Below, in pieces: positions 1 to 8,716 of a stretch of DNA of 64,000 nucleotides. The DNA is from Chitinophagaceae bacterium (GTDB taxonomy: Bacteria > Bacteroidota > Bacteroidia > Chitinophagales > Chitinophagaceae), in assembly GCA_022843585.1 (NCBI GenBank), contig JALHNJ010000007.1, forward strand, positions 124,001 through 188,000, written 5' to 3'. The translations under genes were made by a program, and so were the position numbers. The notes under the pieces were generated by a model that saw nothing but the letters and a program-made list of their open reading frames with translations, was not told where the DNA came from and searched no databases. Numbering within the stretch: position 1 is the first letter of the stretch; every line of letters starts with the position of its first letter.

Positions 1-1646
1 TTGGCCTACTTCCCGGTCTTGCCTCTTTCATCGTATTTATTGGGCTATTCATTTATTTTTTAAAACAAGACATCAATAACAACGAAGAAATTGAAAATAC
101 AGAACGACTAATCACAATCAACGAATCGGAGTTACAGGTGCTTAATCATCACTTTCTGCATTTACCAGAGGGAAACCATCACCAGGTGGCAACTCATCCT
201 TACACCAACGACCTGGATATTTTTGGAAGAGCTTCTCTTTATCAATACATCAACAGAGCTACCTCTCAACAAGGTAATGCTCTAGTTGCAGAATGGTTGA
301 TGCAGCCGGCTGCTGTATCTGTTATTCAAGAAAGACAGGAAGCTGCAAAAGAATTAGCAACTAAAACTAATTGGCGCCAACAACTACAAGCTTACGGAGT
401 TGCCGAACCCATTACCCTCGCCACAGAGCAAAAAATTACCAACTGGCTTACAGAAGAAAATAAATTCATTCATAAAACAGGTTGGAGAATTGTACGAGTT
501 CTTTTACCGGCAATAAGTCTTACTGTACTGGGTCTTTTTCTTACCAGTGTAATTGAAGCCAATCGATTTTTACCTGCTGCTGTGTTATTACTGATTATTG
601 CATCCGGCATTTCAAAATTAGTACTACCCGCACATTACAAACTGAGTAAGATTGCACCGGAACTGGAAACATTATTCAATAGTATTGGCTGGATAGAAGA
701 ACATGATGTCAAAAACTCCTACCTGCTTCGCTTACAAAAAATCTTTAATCAGCCCGAAGAAAAAGCTTCCCATAAAATAAAAGGTCTTACTCAGATATTA
801 GAAAGGTTAGACTTGCGCCTCAATTTCATTGTATTCATTCCATTAAACACTTTTCTTTTCTGGGATTTGCAACAGGTTTTTGCTCTAGAAAAATGGAAAG
901 AGAACAATAAACAAAGTATCGACCATTGGTTTGCCGGTCTCGCTGAAATGGAAGCTATCTCCACCATTGGTAATCTTACGTTCAATCATCCAGCATGGAC
1001 ATTTCCAGCTATCAGCAATGAAGATGCTGTATTCGAAAGTGTGGACTTAGGTCATCCATTAATTCCAATTGATAAAAGAATAAATAATTCTTTTTCTACA
1101 AAAGGCGATAATCAATTAAATCTTATTACAGGTTCTAACATGGCAGGGAAAAGCACTTTCCTTCGCAGCATTGGTGTAAATATGGTGTTGGCCATGATGG
1201 GCGCCCCGGTTTGTGCCGACAGTCTTATTCTCTCCCACATGAAAGTAATGAGCAGTATGCGCATCAGCGATAATCTTGAGGAAAGCACTTCTACTTTTTA
1301 TGTCGAATTAAAAAAACTAAAAGAAATTATTGAAGCCGTAAACAGAAATGAAAAAGTGTTCTTGTTATTAGATGAAATATTAAGAGGAACCAATTCAGCA
1401 GACAGGCATATCGGTTCTAAATCACTTATCAAACAACTCATTCATCATAATGCTGCCGGAGTACTGGCTACACATGATTTGGAATTAGCAAAACTTGCAA
1501 CAGATTATCCTGCTAATATTCAAAACTATCATTTTGATGTGCAGGTAGCCAACGATGAATTGTACTTCGATTATAAATTAAAAAGAGGCATCTGCCAAAG
1601 CATGAATGCCTCTATATTGATGAAGAAGATTGGAATAGAATTGTAA
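1..1646 (+). CDS. MutS-like DNA mismatch repair ATPase with membrane segments (5' end outside window)
   Basis: The reading frame is open from the first bases of the window (codons start at base 3), so the gene begins upstream; a GTG at 138 is internal. The visible part starts with a hydrophobic stretch ending in FIYFLKQD and has a second hydrophobic hairpin roughly at bases 490-630, so it is probably membrane-attached, unlike classical MutS. The C-terminal third is the MutS ATPase domain: Walker A TGSNMAGKST near bases 1130-1160, a Walker B LLLDEILRG near 1365-1390, and a final His-containing switch (ATHDLELA). No mismatch-recognition or connector domain is visible. Proteins of this build are common in Bacteroidota as MutS-related proteins of unknown substrate; a mismatch-repair role is not demonstrated. 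It converges on rseP with a 17-base gap. Confidence 0.85.
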   Translation, partial: GLLPGLASFIVFIGLFIYFLKQDINNNEEIENTERLITINESELQVLNHHFLHLPEGNHHQVATHPYTNDLDIFGRASLYQYINRATSQQGNALVAEWLMQPAAVSVIQERQEAAKELATKTNWRQQLQAYGVAEPITLATEQKITNWLTEENKFIHKTGWRIVRVLLPAISLTVLGLFLTSVIEANRFLPAAVLLLIIASGISKLVLPAHYKLSKIAPELETLFNSIGWIEEHDVKNSYLLRLQKIFNQPEEKASHKIKGLTQILERLDLRLNFIVFIPLNTFLFWDLQQVFALEKWKENNKQSIDHWFAGLAEMEAISTIGNLTFNHPAWTFPAISNEDAVFESVDLGHPLIPIDKRINNSFSTKGDNQLNLITGSNMAGKSTFLRSIGVNMVLAMMGAPVCADSLILSHMKVMSSMRISDNLEESTSTFYVELKKLKEIIEAVNRNEKVFLLLDEILRGTNSADRHIGSKSLIKQLIHHNAAGVLATHDLELAKLATDYPANIQNYHFDVQVANDELYFDYKLKRGICQSMNASILMKKIGIEL

Positions 1647-1663
1647 TTAAGAACTTCAAACTA

Positions 1664-3043
1664 TTACTTACCCCAACCAAACCAATCATTACCATTTGCA
1701 TACAACATCAAAGCAATTAGTATTACAAAGCCTGCGACTTGCGCATACTCCATAAACTTATCACTTGGTTTTCTGCCGGTAATCATTTCCCAAAGGGTAA
1801 ACATAACATGGCCGCCATCCAACCCTGGAATTGGCAATATGTTCATGAATGCAAGTATAACAGAAAGCATAGCTGTTAATCTCCAGAAAGATTCCCAATC
1901 CCAAACTGGTGAGAATATAGAGCCCATTGATTTAAATCCACCAACGGCTTTGTAACCTTCAGTCTTTGGATTTACGATTGCTTTGAACTGGGTTACATAA
2001 TCATTTAATTCCGTAAAAGTCATCTTAACACCGGCGGGGAAAGCTGGAAAGAAATTATATTTAGTCACTTCATATTTTAACCAGCCAAGACTATCTAATT
2101 GCTGCATCGAACCATATGGGTTAAACCCTATTTGTCCTTCTTCATTTATTTTGGAAACAAAACTGGTATCTCTTCCGTCTCTGTTCACCGTTATTAAAAC
2201 ATCCTTGTTCTTTTTTGTTTCAAGAATACTGGTCAGCTCATCAAAATAACCAAACCGTACCGAGTCGATACCAACTATCAGATCATTCTTGCGAAGGCCG
2301 GCCTTATATGCTCTCGAAGTGTCATTTACATTCAAAACCATTGCAGGATAACGAGGCTCAATAAATCCGCTTCTTTTTTTGTTCTTGTTATCTATTAATT
2401 GTCCAATAAATCTTTCCGATAATGTAAGCTCCATCGGCTTGCCGTCTCTTTCAATCTGCACTACAGAACCGGTAATTAATTTCTTTTTAAATCGGGTTAG
2501 GTCATATACTTCTTTTCCATCTACACCAATTATCTTATCGCCATTTCTAAATCCATTCTGAATTAATGTGCTGTCACCAATATGCACACCATACTTCATA
2601 GAACTGGATGGAACTTTCTTATCGCCCCATATCATTAATATAAAAGCATAAATAACAAAGGCTGTAAGAATATTCATGATAACACCTCCAAGCATCACAA
2701 TCAATCGTTGCCATGCCGGCTTGCTTCTGAACTCCCATGGTTGTGGTGGCAATTTCATTTGCTCTTTATCCATACTCTCATCGATCATTCCGGATATTTT
2801 TACGTATCCACCCAATGGCAACCATCCTATACCATACACAGTATCACCTACTTTCTTTTTCACCAATGCAAACCAAGGGTCAAAGAATAGAAAGAATTTT
2901 TCTACCCGGCACTTAAACCATCTTGCAGTAATATAATGTCCAAATTCATGCAGGATAACGAGTATGGATAAAGACAGGATCAACTGTCCTGCTTTAATCC
3001 CTACCACAGACCAGTTAATGGCTAAAAATTCAAATACACTCAT
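1664..3043 (-). CDS. rseP: RIP metalloprotease RseP (site-2 protease)
   Basis: Intramembrane zinc protease that in other bacteria cuts membrane-bound anti-sigma factors and remnant signal peptides. The 459-residue protein has the HEFGH zinc motif at residues 32-36 in the first membrane helix, a PDZ-like region in the middle (around residues 200-300, with GLRKNDLIVGID), and the second active-site motif NILPIPGLDGGH near residue 410 followed by a last membrane helix. The segment between the HEFGH helix and the GYVKISGM loop (about residues 40-85) is as expected for the family. It lies 58 bases downstream of dxr on the same strand, the usual Bacteroidota pairing, so the two are probably co-transcribed. 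The partner anti-sigma factor is not in this window. Confidence 0.95.
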   Translation of the reverse strand: MSVFEFLAINWSVVGIKAGQLILSLSILVILHEFGHYITARWFKCRVEKFFLFFDPWFALVKKKVGDTVYGIGWLPLGGYVKISGMIDESMDKEQMKLPPQPWEFRSKPAWQRLIVMLGGVIMNILTAFVIYAFILMIWGDKKVPSSSMKYGVHIGDSTLIQNGFRNGDKIIGVDGKEVYDLTRFKKKLITGSVVQIERDGKPMELTLSERFIGQLIDNKNKKRSGFIEPRYPAMVLNVNDTSRAYKAGLRKNDLIVGIDSVRFGYFDELTSILETKKNKDVLITVNRDGRDTSFVSKINEEGQIGFNPYGSMQQLDSLGWLKYEVTKYNFFPAFPAGVKMTFTELNDYVTQFKAIVNPKTEGYKAVGGFKSMGSIFSPVWDWESFWRLTAMLSVILAFMNILPIPGLDGGHVMFTLWEMITGRKPSDKFMEYAQVAGFVILIALMLYANGNDWFGWGK

Positions 3044-3101
3044 AGTTATATAATAAAATAAAAAATCCCAAACCTATAAAGCAGATTTAGAATTCCGGTT
3101 T

Positions 3102-4271
3102 TTACAGTTTGATTAAATCGGCAGCGAAGTTACGAGCCTCCCCATCGCTTTCAAAATATTCCTCCAGCGTAGGATTGGCGATAAAAGGGATTGATTGCAT
3201 GGCTTTTTCGATAACATCTGTCATATCCAGAAAGTTGATTCTATTGCGTAGAAAGGCATACACAGCAATTTCATTCGCTGCATTCATTACACAAGGCAGG
3301 TTACCACCCTTATTCAATGCATCCATCGCCAAACCTAAATTTCTGAATGTTTTAACATCAGGCTCCTCAAAACTCAGAGTATTTATCTTTTTAAAATCAT
3401 ACCGGGGAAAATCGTTCTTAATTCTTTTGGGAAACGCCAGTGCATATTGAATGGGCAATTTCATATCCGGCAAGCCCATTTGTGCTTTTATACTTCCATC
3501 TTCAAATTGCACCATACTGTGAATAATACTTTGTGGATGAATAACTACCTGCACTTGTTCAGGCTTTAAATTAAAAAGCCATTTGGCTTCGATCATTTCC
3601 AGTCCTTTATTCATTAAAGTAGCAGAGTCGATAGTAATCTTTGCACCCATAGTCCAGTTAGGATGTTGTAAAGCATGTTCTCTTTTTACATTCACCAAAT
3701 AATTGGGCTTGCGGCCAATGAACGGACCACCCGATGCTGTAAGAATTACTTTTTCAATTTTGTTCCTCGTTTCACCAACCAAACATTGAAATATAGCAGA
3801 GTGTTCAGAGTCTATTGGAATGATAGGAACCCTATGCTCAACTGCTTTGCGCATTACAATATCACCAGCTACAACTAATGTTTCTTTATTAGCAAGACCG
3901 ATGATCTTTCCGTTCTCAATAGCTTTTAACGTAGGTTTTAATCCGGCATAGCCAACAATAGCAGCCAGCATAAAATCGTAGCAATCCATTGAGGCTACTT
4001 CTTCTAATGCTTTTTCCCCGGCAAATACTTTTACATCGGTTGAAGCCAATGCTTCTTTTACTCTCGCATATTTTTTCTCATCACCAATCACCACTACATT
4101 CGGATTGAACTTAAGAGCTTGTTCAATTAGCAATTCATCATTATGATGTGCTGTTAAAACTTCGGCAGAAAATAAATCAGGATTAGCTTCAATAACATCT
4201 AAGGCCTGCGTGCCTATAGAACCAGTGGAACCAAATATAGCAATGCGTTTTATCGTTACTTCTGAACTCAT
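3102..4271 (-). CDS. dxr: 1-deoxy-D-xylulose-5-phosphate reductoisomerase
   Basis: Catalyses the NADPH-dependent conversion of DXP to 2-C-methyl-D-erythritol 4-phosphate, the committed step of the non-mevalonate isoprenoid pathway. The 389-residue length is normal. Visible signatures are the N-terminal NADPH-binding GSTGSIGTQALDVI (residues about 14-27), the metal and substrate segment IPIDSEHSAIFQ, the loop TASGGPF, and NWTMGAKITIDSATLMNKGLE. The start is the ATG giving MSSEVTIKRIAIFG. It follows the GH3-like gene by 15 bases and precedes rseP by 58, so a GH3-dxr-rseP transcript is likely. Confidence 0.97.
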   Translation of the reverse strand: MSSEVTIKRIAIFGSTGSIGTQALDVIEANPDLFSAEVLTAHHNDELLIEQALKFNPNVVVIGDEKKYARVKEALASTDVKVFAGEKALEEVASMDCYDFMLAAIVGYAGLKPTLKAIENGKIIGLANKETLVVAGDIVMRKAVEHRVPIIPIDSEHSAIFQCLVGETRNKIEKVILTASGGPFIGRKPNYLVNVKREHALQHPNWTMGAKITIDSATLMNKGLEMIEAKWLFNLKPEQVQVVIHPQSIIHSMVQFEDGSIKAQMGLPDMKLPIQYALAFPKRIKNDFPRYDFKKINTLSFEEPDVKTFRNLGLAMDALNKGGNLPCVMNAANEIAVYAFLRNRINFLDMTDVIEKAMQSIPFIANPTLEEYFESDGEARNFAADLIKL

Positions 4272-4286
4272 GTTTTTTTCGAATTA

Positions 4287-5783
4287 TTATTCTCCCTTCC
4301 ATTTTGCCAACTCATCTGCAATCTTCCTGTCATTACTAAGACGGGGCACTTTATTCTGTCCACCCAATTTACCAATTGATTTCATGTAATCAATAAAACC
4401 ATTTTTGCGAACGGCGGTTATTTTTAAAGGCGTAAGAATATTACCGCCTACCAGATCATCATAATATACATTTTTCTCCCGAAGCCTATGGTCTATTTTA
4501 GCAGCAAAGGCTTCCATATTCTCCGGCTTGTTTTCAAATTCCACAAACCATTCATGATAAGATTTTCCTTTATCACTACTTACATAAGGCGCTACGGTGA
4601 ATTCTGTTACCTGCACATTGTCTTCTGCAGCTGCTTTTAGTAAACTATATTCAACCTCTTCACCTATTACATGTTCGCCAAAAGCAGAAATAAAATGCTT
4701 GGTGCGTCCTGTAACAACTAAACGATAAGGATCTGTAGAAAGAAACTTCACCGTGTCTCCTAAATTGTATCCCCACAATCCGGCATTACTATTAATGATC
4801 AGCGCATAGTTCTCTCCTACCTTCACATCCTTCAATGAAAGCCTGGTTGGGTTTTCATTAAAAATTTCTCCCGCCGGTACAAATTCAAAAAAAATACCGC
4901 TATTAGTGTTCAATAATAATCCTTCTGTATCCTGTGAATCCTGAAAAGCAAAAAATCCTTCACTTGCCGGAAACAATTCTATCGTGTCAATTTTTCGGCC
5001 AATACTTTCCAGCAGTTTGGCTTTATAAGGTTCAAAGTTTACACCGCCCTGTACCATTACACTAAAGTTTGGAAACAGTTCGCCTACTTTTTTTCCGCTT
5101 CTTTTTATCAATTCATCAAAATACATCTGCATCCACGGTGGTATGCCGCTGATGAGTGACATATTTTGATTGATCGTTTCGTCAACGATCTTATTTAGCT
5201 TGGTTTCCCAATCTTCAATGCAGTTGGTTTCATACGAAGGCATTTGGTTAGTGCGGAGATATTTAGGCACATGGTGATTAACAATGCCACTTAATCTACC
5301 TGTTGGTATACCGCCCACTCTTTCCAATTCTGGCGAACCTGAAAGAAAGATCAATTTACCATCTGCAAATTTTGTGTTGCCCGTTTCAGCCATATAGCAA
5401 AGCAGTGCATTGCGGGCTGTATTGATATGATTGGGAATGGAATCTTTTGTAATCGGGATATATTTGGTACCACTGGTTGTGCCTGAAGTTTTGGCAAAAT
5501 AGATGGGCTTGCCTTTCCACAACACATTATGCTTACCCTCCTTGATCTTATCGACCCAGGGCCGCATTTGCTCATAGTCACGGATGGGGATGGCCTGCCG
5601 GAACTCTTCATAAGAACCCACTTTGTCCAAGCCAGATTCCTTGCCTATTTCTGTGATTCTGCCCACTTTGATAAGCCCTTTGAGGATATTTTCCTGGTCG
5701 GCCACCGCAGTGGTCATACCTTTACGGATACCTTTATATATATAAGAAGCGAAAGGCCGGGCTAAGAATGACTTGATTTTCAT
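4287..5783 (-). CDS. GH3-family adenylating/acyl-acid-amido synthetase-like protein
   Basis: The 498-residue protein matches the GH3 family, best known in plants where members join amino acids to jasmonate or auxin through an acyl-adenylate; bacterial members have no settled substrate. Signatures visible are the phosphate loop region YFAKTSGTTSGTKYIPIT (about residues 95-112), the central ELFPASEGFFAFQ segment, and the VVTGRTKHFISAFGEHV hinge leading to the C-terminal lid. It is the first gene of a minus-strand group with dxr and rseP, 15 bases upstream of dxr. A TATATTTG box on the minus strand at 5914-5921 would give a leader of about 130 bases. The link with isoprenoid synthesis is positional only. 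Confidence 0.88.
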   Translation of the reverse strand: MKIKSFLARPFASYIYKGIRKGMTTAVADQENILKGLIKVGRITEIGKESGLDKVGSYEEFRQAIPIRDYEQMRPWVDKIKEGKHNVLWKGKPIYFAKTSGTTSGTKYIPITKDSIPNHINTARNALLCYMAETGNTKFADGKLIFLSGSPELERVGGIPTGRLSGIVNHHVPKYLRTNQMPSYETNCIEDWETKLNKIVDETINQNMSLISGIPPWMQMYFDELIKRSGKKVGELFPNFSVMVQGGVNFEPYKAKLLESIGRKIDTIELFPASEGFFAFQDSQDTEGLLLNTNSGIFFEFVPAGEIFNENPTRLSLKDVKVGENYALIINSNAGLWGYNLGDTVKFLSTDPYRLVVTGRTKHFISAFGEHVIGEEVEYSLLKAAAEDNVQVTEFTVAPYVSSDKGKSYHEWFVEFENKPENMEAFAAKIDHRLREKNVYYDDLVGGNILTPLKITAVRKNGFIDYMKSIGKLGGQNKVPRLSNDRKIADELAKWKGE

Positions 5784-5913
5784 CCGAAATGGTTCATTTT
5801 TTATGTTGAGGACGGATGCTCATTTCCTGTCAAAATTTTCATTTTCTGCTAGTTATATGAAAATTCAAGCAGGGTTAATTTTGCGCTAAGTAACAGAAAA
5901 CCCAAAAGGGGTA

Positions 5914-5921
5914 CAAATATA
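5914..5921 (-). promoter_or_regulatory. Candidate -7 box for the GH3-dxr-rseP group
   Basis: The minus strand reads TATATTTG, an exact match to the Bacteroidota TAnnTTTG element, about 130 bases before the GH3-like start. No clear TTTG is found at the expected 19-21 bases upstream, so this is supported by the -7 box alone. Confidence 0.45.
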
Positions 5922-5977
5922 ACGGATGCCCCGGCAAAAAAGGGGGTATTTAATGTTCATAAATCTTTGATTTCCCG

Positions 5978-6008
5978 TTTGCGGGTACGATTTTTCCCCT
6001 TACCTTTG
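5978..6008 (+). promoter_or_regulatory. Promoter of rplU-rpmA
   Basis: TTTG at 5978-5981, 19 bases, then TACCTTTG at 6001-6008: a full match to the Bacteroidota sigma-70-type consensus. Transcription should start near 6012, leaving a leader of about 16 bases before the rplU ATG at 6028. Confidence 0.8.
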
Positions 6009-6027
6009 CCGTCCTAATTTTAATAGT

Positions 6028-6318
6028 ATGATAGCTGTAATAAAAGTAGCCGGACAACAGTTCAAAGTAGAAAAAGACCAGACTTTGTACGTACCTCGTT
6101 TAGAAGGTAAAGCCGGTGATAAGGTAGAAGGCATTGAAGTATTATTGGCATCTGCCGATGGTAAATTATCTGTAGGAACAACTGTTGCTGCTGAGATCAT
6201 TGACCAGGTAAAAGGTGATACGGTAATTGCTTACAAGCAAAAAAGAAGAAAAGGTTTTCACAAAAAGAAAGGACACCGTACAGCGTATACAAAAATTAAA
6301 GTAACAAGTATTGCTTAA
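6028..6318 (+). CDS. rplU: 50S ribosomal protein L21
   Basis: Large-subunit protein that binds 23S rRNA. The 96-residue product shows the family pattern: MIAVIKVAGQQFKVEKDQ at the start, GDKVEGIEVLL in the middle and the basic tail KQKRRKGFHKKKGHRTAYTKIKV. It is followed after 55 bases by rpmA, the universal L21-L27 pairing, and has a consensus promoter just upstream. Confidence 0.98.
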   Translation: MIAVIKVAGQQFKVEKDQTLYVPRLEGKAGDKVEGIEVLLASADGKLSVGTTVAAEIIDQVKGDTVIAYKQKRRKGFHKKKGHRTAYTKIKVTSIA

Positions 6319-6373
6319 TCAGTTTTCTTTTTGAACTGATAAACTAATTAACTCATCAATTTAATTTAATACA

Positions 6374-6634
6374 ATGGCACATAAGAAAGGTGAAGGTAGC
6401 GTAAAGAACGGCCGTGATTCACACAGCAAACGTCTTGGTGTAAAAATCTTTGGCGGTCAACCTGCAATCAATGGCAACATTATCGTTCGTCAACGTGGTA
6501 CCACTTATCATCCTGGAAAAAATGTTGGAGTTGGAAGAGACTTCACATTATTTGCATTAACTGATGGTCTTGTTGAATTCCGTAAAGGAAGAAATGACAA
6601 GACATTTGTTTCAATTGCACCAGTAGAAGCATAA
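6374..6634 (+). CDS. rpmA: 50S ribosomal protein L27
   Basis: Large-subunit protein whose N-terminal arm reaches the peptidyl-transferase centre. The 86 residues begin [16 protein letters not shown], then [21 protein letters not shown] and the FHPGKNVG-like segment [18 protein letters not shown]. There is no N-terminal extension before the AHKK arm, so it does not need the Prp cleavage found in Firmicutes. It is the second gene of the rplU-rpmA operon. Confidence 0.98.
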   Translation: MAHKKGEGSVKNGRDSHSKRLGVKIFGGQPAINGNIIVRQRGTTYHPGKNVGVGRDFTLFALTDGLVEFRKGRNDKTFVSIAPVEA

Positions 6635-6674
6635 GCCGGTTTGTTAGCCCGTTTGGAATTTTGTGGAAAAAAAA

Positions 6675-6705
6675 TTTGGGTAGTATAAAATAATTGTTAT
6701 TTTTA
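6675..6705 (+). promoter_or_regulatory. Promoter of the histone-like small gene
   Basis: TTTG at 6675-6678, 19 bases, then TATTTTTA at 6698-6705, one base off TAnnTTTG. It would start transcription about 40 bases before the small gene at 6748 and gives that gene expression independent of rpmA. Confidence 0.55.
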
Positions 6706-6747
6706 CTATCGTTAACCCATTTATACTAACATTAAATTCTAAACAAA

Positions 6748-6846
6748 ATGGCTACTAAGAAAAAAGCTGCAAAAAAAGCGGTAAAGAAAGCGGCTCCTAA
6801 AAAGAAAGCTGCTCCTAAGAAGAAAGCTGCTAAGAAAAAGAAATAA
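6748..6846 (+). CDS. Very short histone H1-like Lys/Ala-rich protein (32 residues)
   Basis: A 99-base gene, ATG to TAA, encodes a protein made of only Lys, Ala, Pro, Val, Thr and the initial Met, with the repeated unit KKAAPKKKAAPKKKAAKKKK. Such tracts resemble the C-terminal tail of eukaryotic histone H1 and bacterial Hc1-like proteins, which bind DNA without sequence specificity; Bacteroidota carry short versions, but 32 residues is at the low end. It has its own near-consensus promoter (6675-6705), an A-rich upstream region, and a strong terminator starting 27 bases after the stop, so it is probably expressed as a single-gene transcript. Nucleoid binding is inferred from composition only. 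Confidence 0.8.
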   Translation: MATKKKAAKKAVKKAAPKKKAAPKKKAAKKKK

Positions 6847-6872
6847 GTTGAAAAACTTCTTCAACTAAACCT

Positions 6873-6900
6873 AAAGTCCTGATCACTCAGGACTTTTTTT
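6873..6900 (+). terminator. Rho-independent terminator after the histone-like gene
   Basis: A perfect 10-base inverted repeat (6873-6882 and 6887-6896) with loop TCAC is followed by an unbroken T tract to 6900. Confidence 0.9.
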
Positions 6901-7030
6901 ATGCCTTGTTTTCATAGGGAAAACAACATTTTCAATGTCTCAGTTTTTTCTATTAGGATACTCCGAAAATTTTATTGATAAGAAATTTTTGTCGCCTCAT
7001 CTGTGACTAAGTAATTCTTAAATTAGCAGC

Positions 7031-8710
7031 ATGGATAACTCCACCATTGCTGATAATTTTTCGTTGCTTTCCAAATTAATGGACATACATGGCGAAAATT
7101 CTTTCAAGTCGAAAACCTATGCCGCCGCCGCATTTAACATCGAAAAGCTCCCAAATCAGCTAAAAGACACCCCCCGGGAAAAAATATTTTTAATAAAAGG
7201 AATTGGAGAAAGCACCGGAAAAAAGGTGGTTGAATTATTAGAAACCGGAAAATTAGAAGTGTTGAGTGAGTTAATAAATACTACTCCACCCGGTGTCATT
7301 GAAATGCTGAACATAAAAGGAATTGGTCCAAAAAAAATAAATACCATCTGGAAAGAGATGGAAATAGAATCGTTGGGTGAATTATTATATGCCTGCAATG
7401 AAAACAGACTAACACTTTTTAAAGGCTTCGGAGAAAAAACACAAACAAACGTACAAGAAGGAATTGAATTCTATTTTCTTAACCAGGGAAACTTTTTATT
7501 CGCCCAGCTAGAAGAAATATACCCTCAGGTTGAAAATTATTTACGCAAATTATTTACGCCTGATAAAGTAAGAGCAACAGGTGCATACCGGCGGCAGGAA
7601 TTAACAATTGAAGAATTAGAATTCGTTGTTGCAGAAACAAACGATGCCATTAAACCTAAATTTCAAACAGCACAACCACCTGAATTACTGGAAGAAAATG
7701 AAGACAACTTATTGTACAAGTTGAAGAATGGATTAAAACTCCGCTTATACACAGGAAAAGAGAATATTACCAAAAGACAATTCCTAACCACCGGCAGCCC
7801 TGCATTTATTGAAGCATTTGAGAAGGCATTTCCTTCAATTTCCTACGGAGATGGCGAAAATGACGAGGCGGTATTCACTGAAGCCACAATTCCATACATC
7901 ACCCCCTGCCTCCGGGAAACGGCTGGCATCATTGAAAAAGCAAAAAATAACACCCTTCCTGAATTAATAGAGCCCGGCGACATCCGTTCCATCATCCACA
8001 GCCATAGTAAGTGGAGTGATGGAGCCAATACTTTGGAAGAAATGGCGGATGAATGTATCAAACGGGAATTGGAATATTTAGTTATCTCCGATCACTCTCA
8101 AACTGCATTCTATGCAAATGGGTTGAAAGTAGATCGAATAATAGCACAACAGCAACAAATTGATCAACTCAATAGTCAACTGGCCCCGTTTAAAATCTTT
8201 AAAAGTATTGAAAGTGATATTTTAAACGATGGAAGTTTAGATTACCCGGAAGAGATTCTAAAAACATTCGATCTTGTCATCGCATCTGTACACAGTAACC
8301 TGAAGATGAATGAGGAAAAAGCGATGAAGCGATTGCTGACTGCTATTGAAAACCCCTACACAACAATTCTGGGCCATATGACGGGTCGTTTATTGTTAAG
8401 CCGCAATGGTTACCCGGTTGATCATAAAAAAATAATTGAAGCCTGCGCTGCCAATCATGTGGTAATTGAATTAAATGCTCACCCACGTCGTTTAGATATT
8501 GATTGGAAATGGATTGAATATGCCATTGAGAAAGGCGTTCTGCTTTCTATAGACCCCGACGCCCATTCTTTGGAAGGATATGATGATGTAAAGTATGGAG
8601 TACTGGCTGCGCAGAAAGGTGGAATGACAAAGAAGTACAATTTGAGTAGCTATTCACTGAATGAGTTTGAAGAATTTTTATCCAACACTAAGAAGAAAAA
8701 AGGAATCTAA
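7031..8710 (+). CDS. polX: PolX-like protein: helix-hairpin-helix, degenerate polymerase palm, PHP domain
   Basis: The 559 residues follow the bacterial family X DNA polymerase layout: N-terminal 8-kDa-like HhH region (about 1-80, IKGIGESTGKKV), a second HhH (LNIKGIGPKKI, about 95-106), the palm, and a C-terminal PHP phosphoesterase domain from about residue 320 (IHSHSKWSDGANT, VISDHSQTAFY, ELNAHPRRLDIDW, SIDPDAHS). The palm motif that is normally GSxRR...GDxD reads GAYRR...EELE, and the segment holding the third aspartate reads NGLKLRLYTG. All three catalytic aspartates therefore seem replaced, while PHP metal ligands look intact. The protein may be a nuclease/phosphoesterase rather than a polymerase. 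The next gene starts 6 bases after its stop. Confidence 0.9.
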   Translation: MDNSTIADNFSLLSKLMDIHGENSFKSKTYAAAAFNIEKLPNQLKDTPREKIFLIKGIGESTGKKVVELLETGKLEVLSELINTTPPGVIEMLNIKGIGPKKINTIWKEMEIESLGELLYACNENRLTLFKGFGEKTQTNVQEGIEFYFLNQGNFLFAQLEEIYPQVENYLRKLFTPDKVRATGAYRRQELTIEELEFVVAETNDAIKPKFQTAQPPELLEENEDNLLYKLKNGLKLRLYTGKENITKRQFLTTGSPAFIEAFEKAFPSISYGDGENDEAVFTEATIPYITPCLRETAGIIEKAKNNTLPELIEPGDIRSIIHSHSKWSDGANTLEEMADECIKRELEYLVISDHSQTAFYANGLKVDRIIAQQQQIDQLNSQLAPFKIFKSIESDILNDGSLDYPEEILKTFDLVIASVHSNLKMNEEKAMKRLLTAIENPYTTILGHMTGRLLLSRNGYPVDHKKIIEACAANHVVIELNAHPRRLDIDWKWIEYAIEKGVLLSIDPDAHSLEGYDDVKYGVLAAQKGGMTKKYNLSSYSLNEFEEFLSNTKKKKGI

Positions 8711-8716
8711 CATTGC

